DNA of 64,000 nt, from the NCBI RefSeq assembly GCF_002575655.3, contig NC_053040.3, positions 159,217,148-159,281,147 on the forward strand, read 5' to 3'. The translations under genes and the position numbers were made by a program. The first letter of the stretch is position 1, and every line of letters starts with the position of its first letter. This DNA comes from Aegilops tauschii subsp. strangulata. Taxonomy: Eukaryota > Streptophyta > Magnoliopsida > Poales > Poaceae. Below are positions 20,629 through 33,245 of the stretch, piece after piece. The notes under the pieces are model-generated. The model saw only the letters and a list, made by a program, of their open reading frames with translations, was not told where the DNA came from and ran no database searches.

Positions 20629-23600
20629 TTGCTACGAAGAGATCGTCATCTAGGGTTTGCAATCTACAAAGGTAATATGAATACCCAATTCCCTACTGTA
20701 GATGCAAATAATTCATATGGTGTTACTAGATCGTTCAATGAGTATACTCTATCGGCCAGCCCTAGTTTGTTCAATCATGCATCTAATTACGTGCATAGGC
20801 CGATTCAAAGTAATTTACATGATTCAACTTCTTATGATACTAGTAACATGCAACATATGTACTCCAACTCTCATGCATCGGCAACCCCACAAATCCATAT
20901 GCCGATGAACAACATGATGAGTTTGGATAATCAATTTGAAACACCTCATGTTAAAATTTCCAATAGCATACAAGAAAGTGTTTTACCTTTTTATTCATCG
21001 GCAACTAATTTGCAATATACTAGTCCAACCATGCCGATGGATGGGAGAATTGGCCATGCTACTACTAGCTATTCGTCCAGTTAGTCTCAACCGTCATATG
21101 CTACACCTCATGTCAGTAATTTTTTAGCACCATACACAACTGTAGATGTTCATAATTCGACTTCACACCTTCCTGGTCATAGCCGAATAAATATAAATTT
21201 TACAGGAGCGGTTGTGCCCAATATTGTAGAAGATGAGGTACTGGTGGTTGCATTGAAGAGTTCATCCCAAAATAAGAGGATTAGTGCTCTTTGCCTTGAA
21301 CAATATGAAAAGAGGCTATTTCCTAACTATGCGGCAATAAAAGCTAGAGTTTTGCAAGAAGATGAATCTTTGCCAATTGATAAAATTGGCGAGCAAAAAT
21401 ATGGTTTTACAACAATGCATGTGCCTTCACATAGTACTACATCATATTATGCGCCCCCTACACAATTGCAAAGTTTCGGCAACACCCATGTGCCATTGCC
21501 GAAAGAATCTAAAAGCATTGGGGTGCAATCGTATCCGGAGTGGGCTGAAATTGAGAAAAATATTAAAGCCAATTTTGCCGCTCACCGCCAGAAACAAAAA
21601 GAAACAGAATTGGCTCAAGTAAAAGAAGCATTGCCAATTGGTAGAATCAATGTAAACAAAGATGATTCAGAACATGAAAGTGCTTCGGTTCAAAAGCCGG
21701 ATCAAGAAGTATATATTCTGAATCCATCAAATGCAAAGAGGCAAGCATTATTGAGAAAGGGCATGGCAAGCATAGCAAAGCGACCATACTTGATTTTTCT
21801 AAAGTTAACGGAACCTACTTCCTGCCCTATGAGTTTCGTGCATAGAAATTGATGAACTTCAAGGACAAGAACAAGTAGCCGAACAAAGTTCGGCCGACAA
21901 AAATCTTCAATGTAATGATGCACAGAATCAAGAAAAAGATGATGAAGAGGCGTTGGGGAGTCATCCAAAGGCGGAGCAAGATATTGTTCAAGTCACACCA
22001 CCATCATGCTCTCCCAACATATTTGAAGAGGTATGTTTAGCAAGTAATTTACCTATTTTTAGATTTGGTCAGAACTTTATTGTTGATGCATCTATTAGAA
22101 AAATCCTCATAAGTAATTTTGTAAGACCAATGAAGAAGGGTAATTTACTTGTTAGCAATAAAATCGTTATAGAACATATCAGTCAACCCATTGCGCCATT
22201 TATAAAGACCGATAATGACTTATTATTGCAGCCAAAGCTTTCCCCGTTGCTTTATCTAAAGTTCATATCGAATTGGGTAGCTTTGCTTATTTCGTACTTG
22301 GCTTCCACTTGGTCTCAATTAAGACATGTATGTTCTAATTATTTTTGTTTCGGAAACTTAAAGCCAAGTTTAGATTCTTACCAGAAAACCGATGCTAGTA
22401 TAATATCTTATCCAAAGACATCAGTAAAAGAATGCAAAATAAAATTCATAGCCGAATGGGGTGATACAAAATCTGAACCATTTGTTTGCTTAACTCCAAA
22501 GCCGTTCTCACAGCAAGATCGGCTAGAAAATAAAAAAATTACCTTCAATTCAAACATGTGTGATCAAATGTTTGATTTGTTGTTGAGAAATAATTATATT
22601 AGAATTCTTTATCACCATATCGAGCCATCTATCCAGGGATGAATGTATTGTAAGTTCCATGATTTGTCCAAGCATAATTTTGAGGATTGCAACATGCTTT
22701 GTCAAATAGTTAAATCGGCCATTAATAAAGGATGATTGAAATTTGTTGAGACACCAGAGTGACCAGTCTATTCCGATTGGTCTGGATGGAAAACGGTTTT
22801 GTATCAGCTGCTTCAAGATGATCCATTTAAACATGAGAAGGTAAAAACTACAGATATTGGGATCAAGTTCTTGAGAGCAAAAATTCCATCAAAGTTGCAA
22901 TGAAGACGCCAAATACTGGGGCAGCAAGCAAATCCAATGATTTATGAAAGCAAACCAAGAGAGAGCAAAGCCCGAGGTAAGCACAAAGATAAAAGGCCGA
23001 AAGTCACTTTCGCGCAACTATTGAAAAAATATCAGAAAATAAGTAAGGAGAACAGTGCTTATCGGCCAAGTAATTCAAGAGCATTAAGACTACCCCCTAG
23101 GCGCAAACCCGAGGATCGGTATTGGTAAAATGAGAATTCTGATGCAATATATTCATATCCATATTTTGTGTCGCCAATGCCAATGCCATGGATACCTTCC
23201 TATGATCATGTAAATCCATATCCATCATGGGACAGGTATGATACAAGGGCGCATTCTTCATCTTATTTTAGACCATCTCACAATATTATGCAGCTCCAAA
23301 AAGATCAACATTTGAACAATCACATGTCAAAGACCGTTTCAATCATAAGGAATCGGTCCGGATCTCAAGGAACAAGAAAGAGGTGGTCAAGCAAGTTTAT
23401 CGAGTTAAAAAAGATGGTTGCAAGAGTGCTAATTCAGATTTGATCTTAAAAGATAAAGAGCCAATTAGAGAGCTCACATTGGCTACAAAAGGCAAAGAAG
23501 TGAAGCAATCAATTGTTAAGATTCGAAGTGCCAAGTCTGAAGAAAAGAATTTGAGGGTGCACAAGGCCAGAAAAGAATTGCCATTTGTCGAAACAAAATC

Positions 23601-24870
23601 ACAGCCATGATGCCAACTCGGCTTATCGTATTGGCAAAAGAAGGAATTACAAAAGCTTAGTGCACAAGAGATGAAAAAGAAGAACATGGCATGGGTTCCC
23701 AAGAGGAGCAGTCAAAATAAAAATGATGTGCAACCTTCTATTGCAACAAGTGTTAGAAAAGTGAAGAAAGAGAAGGATGGAAGCAACAAACAATTAAGCC
23801 TAAGGTGTGCATCACAACATCAAAATCTTCGGTTAGCACATCATCCATTTTCTTCAACCATTCCATTGATGCCTTTGCCATGGAATTCATCCCTAGCTAT
23901 GATCAATTACCCTCCATGGATTTTTTTGATCCATGGATGCAACATAATTTTCCATATCATGAGAGGGTATTACCAAATCACTATAATTTGGTTAGTTACA
24001 TTTTTGTTGCTAATACAAAGGGGCCAAAATATTTTACTACTATTTCATTTGTTTATTTCGGCTATTCATGCTTTGGTGGGTGAATTCTACATGGACCTCA
24101 TGGTAATGCCCGATATTTATCTATCGCCCTAAGAATATATCTAAGAATGGCCGGTGTGGTATTCTACCATCGTCCTTAGTTTGAGATAAGTGCTTGCATA
24201 GAAATTTGTCAAATTGATGTCATTGAAGATATTATGCATAGACCAATTCACCAAACTGCAAAGTGGACTTACATTTTGATTGGGTGTGCTTTGGCTTATT
24301 AGTTTTCAGAATTTACATAAAGCCAAATCATGGTTGATTTTATTATTGAGCATCATATTGACATCATGCATAATACTGAGTTTAGCTTTATCTCTCTAGT
24401 ACCATGGTGATTATATATTGACGGTTAAATTTGTAGCAATGGCGAAGGTGTCGATGTTGTTTATATATCTCCTTATGGTGATATTCTGTGAAGCCTCATG
24501 CTTAAAATATTTATGCACAAATGATCAAAGCCGAATATGCATTGTTATTTGGATTGGAGCTTTTCCTTGATATAGATGATGTACATAGTTAGGCTTTCAG
24601 TGATTCGTTATTAGTATAGTGCAACAAATATCCAAGGGTTATCAATGTTTTGACGAATCACTTTTAGTTTATCTTGAGGTATGTCTAGACGTAAAATTTA
24701 CCTTGGGTTGTTTTAATATTCGTCATATATCTATACATGACCATTGAAGAGCAAATGAGTTGGCACAACAAGCATCTGGCTACTATGTTGATCATGGTGT
24801 ATTGCATATATCTATCAATAGCCGATGCTTATTCTCGCTAACGTAGGTAAGGCCGAATTGGAGCTCATCG
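20629..24870 (+). pseudogene. G2 gag-like and RNase H remnants
   Basis: Broken frames continue in the plus direction: 20677-21081 (rich in Asn, Ser and His), 21214-21852 (VVALKSSSQNKRISALCLEQ) and 21953-22639 are probably gag-region relics. At 24410-24480 a degraded RNase H start reads YIDG-stop-ICSNGEGVDVVYISPYGD, and at 24535-24780 EYALLFGLELFLD, AFSDSLLV and EEQMSW-type pieces follow, matching the order of RNase H motifs in plant gypsy elements. Many stops and frame changes exclude function. Reverse transcriptase and integrase were not recognised. Confidence 0.6.
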
Positions 24871-25202
24871 CTTCGACCACTAATGAATTTTTTATGCAGG
24901 CGAAGCAAGGATTGGAAGAAATTCATTCGTGATTATCTGCAAAATCCTAGGAAAAGGGTAAACAATATGGTTCAGAATATGGCTTTGAGATACATACCTA
25001 TGGAACTTTATCACCGGATTGTTCTAGAAGTCAAGAAGTTTTCACCCAAATTTGCATCAAGAGGTTCAAACAAGCAATGACCATTATATACTTATCGCCC
25101 TAAGAACATGCAAATGGCCGATGGAGTGTTGACATCGTCCTTAGAACAAATACATTGCAAATTATTTTTTGGCACGCAAGTTTTGCCGAAACAGGGGGCA
25201 TG

Positions 25203-26221
25203 TGTTGACACCAGATTTTGGCTTGGTAAAAAACATAATTAAGAAAACCCCAAATGGAAAAGTGCTCAAAGTGAGAAATTTCCGTATCGTCAAAAGGAGA
25301 AACTTTTATATTGGGACCATAGCCATCCGATCTCATCCCTAAGGCTGAAGTTGTGTTCGAAGTACTGAGATTTTGTATCCAGAACACTGTTCTGCTGATT
25401 ACGCCCCCAAGACGGCCTCATATGGAAAATTCATCTACACAAATTGTTTTTGTCTCGTTGAAACGATTGATTTCGATGAAAAAATTGTCCCACTCCGAGA
25501 TCGTATGCAAAAGTTAGAGCTATCGGAATACAACCACGAGGCGAAATATGGTGCGCCCCACCACACACATATCTGATGGGTAGCGCGAGCAATCGGAAGT
25601 TTTGCGCGACCGTTTTGGCCTAGAAGATGGCTTCTAATGAAAAAACGTTCAACATTAAAGTTGTTTGTCTCGTCGAAACAAGTAAATATGATTTTGGGCG
25701 CATTTTCATCCGAGGTCATTTACTGCCAGAAAAAAGACCCACAAGGTGCAGCCAGTTTTAAACCGAACAATTTTGGAAAGTTCGGAACAAACCAATCCGA
25801 ATTTGACTAGAGTTTTGGATGTGAATCCAAGCCTTTTCCTTGCACAGGAAGTCTAGCCGCCTCTTATATATCTAAGGGATGACGGCCGATTGAACAACAC
25901 ACAATCGAACAAACACATATACTATTTTTCCGTGTTCATCTATCCCCTACCCTTGTATCTTTCTTCTCGTTCTTCGTCGTTCTTCAGCAATGGAGGGCTG
26001 CGAATCCACGAGGCCCTAGGGGCGGCCAGGCTGAGCTAGGGCAGTCCATAGCCTCCGCACGCCCTGACGGGGTCCCTTCCGGGCGTGTGGGGTTTCGGGT
26101 CTACAAAAGTGCCCGCCGGATTGCTTGCGTACCGCGCTTCCGGATGGGTCTCCTTCGACGTGAGCTGCGGTGCATCACCCCCGGCGTCGAGAGTACACGG
26201 TGACGTGTTCGTGTGCGTACA
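25203..26221 (+). repeat. G2 3' LTR
   Basis: This is the second copy of the G2 LTR, ending gtgcgtaca and followed by the target duplication ctccc. Confidence 0.88.
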
Positions 26222-26226
26222 CTCCC

Positions 26227-26622
26227 ATCCTTGGGGTGCTCCCTATGCTCCAAGTTTAAAACATCAATTTTAAATCTTTCAAAAATTCTGAAAATAATTG
26301 TGGATGTTGAAAAGGAATGTGACTACACCCCAGAAAAATTTCAGGTCCAAACTCGAAATATACATTGAGAAACAAAAGAGAAAAATTCAGGTATAAATAG
26401 TGTCAAATGTTTCTTTTGTCCTTTTATGACACTGTTCATGCTAGATTTCACATTTTTGTTTCTCAATGTGCATTTAGAGTTTGGATCTGAAATTTTTAGG
26501 AGTTGTAGTCACATTCCTTGTAAACATGCATATTTTTTCCAGAATTTTTTGATATAAATTGATTTATTTGAAGTTGGAGCATGGAGAGCACCCCAAGGAT
26601 GGGAGTACTAGATATTTTTCCC
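26227..26622. mobile_element. Mutator-type MITE M1, main part
   Basis: With 19532-19551 this makes a MITE of about 416 bases. The left half (atccttggggtgctccctatgctcc, then gaatgtgactacacccc, caaactcgaaatatacattgagaaac) is the inverted repeat of the right half (gtttctcaatgtgcatttagagtttgg, ggagcatggagagcaccccaaggat). Its end is gatatttttccc at 26622. The 11-base duplication fits the 8-11-base range of Mutator-type elements. Confidence 0.75.
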
Positions 26623-26640
26623 AAGGTTTACTCCCCCTCC

Positions 26641-28310
26641 TATTGGGGAACACAGTATTTCAAAAAAATTCCTACGATCACGCAAGATCTATCTAGGAGA
26701 TGCATAGCAACGAGAGGGGAGAGTGTGTCTACATACCCCTCATAGACCGAAAGCGGAAGCGTTTATCAACGCGGTTGATGTAGTCGTACACCTTCACGAT
26801 TCGTCCCGATCAAGTACCGAACGTACGGCACCTCCGCGTTCAGCACACGTTCAGCTCGATGACGTCCTCGCCTTCTTGATCCAGCAAGAGGGGCGAAGTA
26901 GTAAATGAGTTTCTGCAGCGCGATGGCGTGGTGACGGTGTTGGTGAAGAACAATCTCCGCAGGGCTTCGTCTAAGCACTACGAAAAATATGACAGAGGAT
27001 AAACTAGAGGGGATGGGGTTGCCGGCACACGGCTTGGTGTTTCTTTATGTGTCTTGGGTACTAGCCCTGCCCTTCTATTTATATGTTGAGCCATGGGGTC
27101 GAAACTTGGAGTAAAAGCCTCCTCAAAGTCAGTTTTGCCCGAAAGGCAAGAGTCCCACTCGGACTCCAGGACTAAACGCCACAATCCTTGGCGTCTTGCC
27201 CAGATGCCATGGGCCTTGGCATCTGGCCTAGGGCCAGACGCCAGGGTCTCCGGCGTTTGGCCTCTGACCTCCGCAAAACTATCTTTTGCACCGACCTATT
27301 GCCCCATGGGCCTGACCCCTTGGCCTAACCATATCATCCAATATATGAATCTTTACCTCCGGACCATTCCGGAGCTCCTCGTCATGTCCGTGATCTCATA
27401 CGGGACTCCAAACAACATTCGGTCACCAACATACATAACTCATATAATACTATATCGTCAATGAACGTTAAGCGTGCGGACCCTACGGGTTCGAGAACTA
27501 TGTAGACATGACCGAGACACCTCTCCGGTCAATAACCAATAGCGGAACCTGGATGCCCATATTGGCTCCTACATATTCTATGAAGATCTTTATCGGTCGA
27601 AAGTTATGACAACATACGTAATTCCCTTTGTCATCGGTATGTTACTTGCCCGAGATTCGATCGTCGGTATCTTCATACCTAGTTCAATCTCGTTACCAGC
27701 AAGTCTCTTTACTCGTTCCGTAATATGTCATCCCGTAACTAACACATTAGTCACATTGCTTGCAAGGCTTATTATGATGTGTATTACCCAGAGGGCTAGA
27801 GATACCTCTCCAATACACGGAGTGACAAATCCTAATCTTGATCTATGCCAACACAACAAACACCTTCGGAGACACCTGTAGAGCATCTTTATAATCACCC
27901 AGTTACGTTGTGATGCTTGATAGCACACAAGGTATTCCTACGATATTCGGGAGTTGCATAATCTCATAGGCAGAGGAATATGTATAAGTCATGAAGAAAG
28001 CAATAGCAATAAAACTTAACGATCATAATGCTAAGCTAACGGATGGGTCTTGTCCATCACATCATTCTCCTAATGATGTGATCCCGTTCATCAAATGACA
28101 ACACATGTCTATGGCTAGGAAACTTAACCATCTTTGATTAACGAGCTAGTCTAGTAGAGGCTTACTAGGGACACGGTGTATTGTCTATGTATCCACACAT
28201 GTATCAAGTTTCCGGTTAATACAATTCTAGCATGGATAATAAACATTTATCATGATATAAGGAAATATAAATAACAACTTTATTATTGCCTCTAGGGCAT
28301 ATTTCCTTCA
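26641..28310 (-). repeat. C1 3' LTR
   Basis: On the minus strand this 1670-base LTR starts TGAAGGAAATATGCCC and ends GTTCCCCAATA. The 3' terminus is TA instead of the usual CA, and both LTR copies share this. Confidence 0.9.
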
Positions 28311-31300
28311 GTCTCCCACTTGCACTAGAGTCAATAATCTAGTTCACATCGTCATGTGATTTAACACCAATAGTTCACATCTTTATGTCATTAGTCCACA
28401 TCGCCATGTGACTAACACCCAAAGGGTTTACTAGAGTCAATAATCTAGTTCACATCGCTATGTGATTAACACCCGAAGAGTACTAAGGTGTGATCATGTT
28501 TTGCTTGTGAGAGAAGTTTAGTCAACGTGTCTGCCACATTTAGAGCCGTATGTATTTTGCAAATTATCTATGTCTACAATGCTCAGTATGGAGCTACTCT
28601 AGCTAATTTCTCCCACTTTCAATGTGTATCCAGATTGAGACTTAGAGTCATCCGGATCGGTGTAAAAGCTTGCATTGACATAACTCTTTACGACCAACTC
28701 TTTATCACCTCCATAACCGAGAAATATTTTCTTAGTCCTCTTAGGTAACTAAGGATAACTTTGACCGCTGTCCAGTGATCCACTCTTGGATCACTATCGT
28801 ACCCCCTTGCCAAACTCATAACAAGGTACACAATAGGTCTGGTACATAGCATAGCATACTTTATAGAACCTATGGCTGAGGCACAGGGAATGACTTTCAT
28901 TCTCTTTCTATTTTCTGCCGTGGTCGGGTTTTGAGTCTTACTCAACTTTACACCTTGCAATACAGGCAAGAACTCCTTCTTTGATTGTTCCATTTTGAAC
29001 TACTTCAAAATCTTGTGAAGGTATGCACTCATTGAAAGATCTTATCAAACATCTTGATCTATCTCTATAGATCTTGATGCCCAATATGTAAGCAGCTTCA
29101 CCGAGGTCTTTCTTTGAAAAAACTCCTTTCAAACACTCCTTTATGCTTTCCAGAAAATTCTACATCATTTCCGATCAACAATATGTCATTCACATATACT
29201 TATCAGAAAGGCTGTAGTGCTTCCACTCACTTTCTTGTAAATACAGGCGTCACCGCAGGTCTGTATAAAACTATATGCTTTAATCAACTCATCAAAGCGT
29301 ATATTCCAACTCCAAGATGCTTGCACCAGTCCATAGATGGATCTCTGGAGCTTGCACACTTTGTTAGCACTTTTAGGATTGAGAAAACCTTCTGGTTGCA
29401 TCATATACAACTCTTCTTTAATAAATCCATTAAGGAATGCAGTTTTGACATCTATTTGCCACATTTCATAAAATGCGGCAATTGCTAACATGATTCGGAC
29501 AGACTTTACGCATAGATACGAGTGAGAAACTCTCATCGTAGTCAACACCTTGAACTTGTCGAAAACCTTTTGCGACAATTTGAGCTTTGTAGATATTAAC
29601 ACTACTATCAGCGTCCGTCTTCATCTTGAAAATCCATTTATTCTCAATGGCTCGCCGATCATTGAGAAAGTCACTCAAAGTCCATACGTTGTTCTCATAC
29701 ATGGATCCCATCTCAGATTTCATGGCCTCAATCCATTTCGTGGAATCTGGGCTCATCATGGCTTCCTCATAGTTCGTAGGTTCGTTATGGTCTAGTAACA
29801 TGACTTCCAGAACAGGATTACCGTACCACTCTGGTGCGGACCGTACTCTGGTTGACCTACAAGGTTTGGTAGTAACTTGATCTAAAGTTTCATGATCATC
29901 ATCATTAGCTTCCTCGCTAATTGGTGTAGGAATCACTGGAACTGATTTCTGTGATGAACTACTTTCCAATTCGGGAGAAGGTACAATTACCTCATCAGGT
30001 TCTACTTTCCTCCCACTCACTTCTTTCGAGAGAAACTCCTTCTCTAGAAAGGATCCATTCTTAGCAAAAAAACATGCCTTCGGATCTGTGATAGAAGGTG
30101 TACCCAACAGTTTCTTTTTGGGCATCCTATGAAGACGCACTTCTCCGATTTGGGTTCGAGCTTATCAGGCTGAAGCTTTTTCACATAAGCATCACAACCC
30201 CAAACTTTAAGAAACGACAGCTTAGGTTTCTTGCCAAACCATAGTTCATACGGTGTCGTCTCAATGGATTTAGATGGTGCCCTTTTTAACGTGGATGCAG
30301 TTGTCTCTAATGCATAACCCCAAAACGATAGTGCTAAATCAGTAAGAGACATCATAGATCGCACCATATCTAATAAAATACGGTTATGACGTTCGGACAC
30401 ACCATTACGCTGTGGTGTTCAAGGTGGCGTGAGTTGTGAAACTATTCCACATTGTTTTAAATGAAGGCCAAACTCGTAACTCAAATATTTGCCTCCGTGA
30501 TCAGATCATAGAAACTTTATTTTCTTGTTACGATGATTCTCCACTTCACTCTGAAATTCTTTGAACTTTTCAAATGTTTCAAACTTGTGTTTCATTAAGT
30601 AGATATACCCATATCTTCTCCAATCATCTGTGAAGGTCAGAAAATAACGATACCCGCCGCGAGCCTTAATACTCATCAGACCGCATACGTCAGTATGTAT
30701 TATTTCCAATAAGTCAGTAGCTCGCTCCGTTGTTCCGGAGAATGGAGTTTTAGTCATCTTGCCCATGAGGCATGGTTCGCAAGCATCAAGTGATTCCAAA
30801 AGCCCATTAGCATGGAGTTTCTTCATGCGCTTTACACCAATATGACCTAAACGGCAGTGCCACAAATAAGTTGCACTATCATTATTAACTTTGCATCTTT
30901 TGGCATCAATATTATGAATATGTGTATCACTACGATCGAGATTCAATAAACCATTCACATTGGGTGTATGATTATTGAAGGTTTTATTCATGTAAACAGA
31001 ATAAAAATTATTCTCTGACTTAAATGAATAATCATATTGCAATAAACATGATCTAATCATATTCATGCTCAACGCAAACACCAAATAATATTTATTTAGG
31101 TTCAACACTAATCCCGAAGGTAGAGGGAGTGTGCGATGGTGATTGTATCAACCTCGGAATCACTTCCAACACACATCGTCACTTTGCCCATAACTAGTCT
31201 CTGTTTATTCTGCAACTCCTGTTTTGAGTTACTAATCTTAGTAACTGAACCGGTATCAAATACCTAGGGATTACTATAAACACTAGTAAAATACACATCA

Positions 31301-32002
31301 ATAACTTGTATATCACATATACCTTTGTTTACTTTGCCATCCTTCTTATCCGCCAAGTATTTGGGGTAGTTCCGTTTCCAGTGACCATTTCCTTTGCAGT
31401 AAAAGCACTTAGTTTCAGGCTTGGGTTCAGCTTTGGGCTTCTTCATGGGAGTGGCAACTTGCTTGCCATTCTTCTTGTAGTTCCCTTTCTTTCCCTTTGC
31501 CCTTTTTCTTGAAACTAGTGGTCTTGTTAACCATCAACACTTGATGCTCTTTCTTGATTTCTACCTTCGCCGACTTCAACATCACGAAGAGCTCGGGAAT
31601 CGTTTTCATCATCCCTTGCATATTATAGTTCATCATGAAGTTCTAGTAACTTGGTGATAGTGACTAGAGAACTTTGTCAATCACTATCTTATCTGGAAGA
31701 TTAACTCTCACTTGATTCAAGGAGTTAATTTCACAGAAGTACCACAATTGGGCATTAGAAACAGATCAATACCAAGTTTGGTAATTTCTATGTGTCAGTA
31801 CCAACTTTGGGGCGAGGCGTTGCAGAACGGACTAAAAGACGTATAAAAACGTATTGACAGAGAAACTGACACCAGGGCCCGCCTGTCAGGGCCTGACATG
31901 GCATCTTCTTTCACAGAAAAACCCCTCGGTTTATATTTAATCACACAAAGGGCCTCCTTTGTGGAAAAAACTCAAAAGCTGCAAAAATAAATTACGCGCG
32001 CC

Positions 32003-32062
32003 CGCGAGGATTCGAACCCCCGACAGACTCCCCGAGCGAAAGGCCCAGTGACCACTACGCTA
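32003..32062 (-). ncRNA. tRNA-like segment with A and B boxes, left TIR
   Basis: On the minus strand an A box TAGCGTAGTGG (32062-32052) and a perfect B box GGTTCGAATCC (32018-32008) are separated by 33 bases, the spacing in real tRNA genes. A T-arm can pair (cgggg with cctcg). The acceptor strands do not pair well, so it is tRNA-derived and not a functional tRNA. Transcription from it would run outward through the TIR end. This is an inference from motifs only. Confidence 0.55.
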
Positions 32063-33179
32063 CGCAACTCCGTTGGTTACAGATGATGCTTAAACGTATT
32101 TATATTATACAATAGAAACCATTTTTGTTGCTGGACAACTGTTTCGTTTTTCTTAATGCGTTTTTTTGTATTTCTTTTATCTTTTAAGACACGTCCTGGC
32201 CTTCTTCCGGTTTTCCTTTTTTAAACTTTTGGGCATCTCTTTTATATATAGGTTTTCTTATTTCTTTTATATATAGGTTTTGAAATGTACACACTGATAA
32301 TTGACGCCTTTTTTGAAATGTGGCCCTTGACAGGTGGGTCCCACCCATCAGTTTCAGCGTCAATACATGCACGTTTCAAAAAAGGTTTGACATGTATTAA
32401 AAAAATGTTTAAAATCTTTTTAAATTTTCTTTTATCTTTTTAGATCTTGGGTATGCTTCGGGTTATCCATTTCTTCTATTTACGCACATTTCTTTTTTAT
32501 ATAGGTTTTGTAGTAAGCGGTGAACATTTTCTCAGTACTCGACATATTTTAAATTTATACTGAACTAGTGCGATATATTTTGTAAATACACACTGAAAAT
32601 TAATTTATAAATACATACTGAACACTATTGTATAATATATGAACAATTTGTTATACACACTGAAAATTATTTATACTGAACTATAATATATGAACACCTT
32701 TTTTTAGTTTTAGATGAACATTTTAAAAATATATGGTGACGTTTTCTTTATATATATATATATTGAATTTTTTATATTATGCGATATTTTTTTGGAAATA
32801 CACACTGAATATTATTGTATAAATACACACTGAATACTATTGTATAATATATACGATGAACAATTTTGTTATATAAATTGCATTTTTAATATACAATATC
32901 TGAAAAAATGTCGCATAGAAAAAGGTTCGGTGTAAATTTGTAAAATGTCGAAAGTATTGAAATAATGTACACCATTTATTACAAAACCTATATATAAAAG
33001 AGATGCGCAAAAGTTTAAAAAAGGAAAACCGGAAGAAGGCCAGGACGTGTCTTAAAAGATAAAAGAAATACGAAACAGAAAAACGCATTAAAAAACGAAA
33101 CAGTTGTCCAGCAACAAAAATGGTTTCTAAAGTATAGTATAAAACCGTTCAAGCATTCGCTTTATCCAACAGAGTCTCT

Positions 33180-33245
33180 TAGCGTAGTGGTCAACGCGCC
33201 TTTCCCTCGGGTGGTCCGTCGTGTGTTCGAATCCTCACGGGGGCG
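33180..33245 (+). ncRNA. tRNA-like segment with A and B boxes, right TIR
   Basis: This is the mirror copy of the left segment on the plus strand: A box TAGCGTAGTGG (33180-33190), B box TGTTCGAATCC (33224-33234), again 33 bases apart. It has diverged from the left copy between the boxes. It also points outward from the element. Confidence 0.5.

Larger units (their letters stand above)
19552..26221 (+). mobile_element. Degenerate gypsy LTR retrotransposon G2
   Basis: The LTRs are 19552-20574 and 25203-26221 (both begin tgttgacaccagattttgg), with a perfect target duplication ctccc (19547-19551 and 26222-26226). A polypurine-like aacagggggcatg precedes the right LTR. Downstream of the left LTR, ttgacgactccactggggac is the probable primer-binding region. 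The interior is riddled with stops. Residual RNase H makes gypsy the best call. It inserted inside the left TIR of MITE M1. Confidence 0.85.

Noticed and set aside
32003..33245. Functional tRNA genes in the MULE TIRs
   Set aside because: A and B boxes and spacing are right, but acceptor strands do not pair and the two copies differ, so I call them tRNA-like only.
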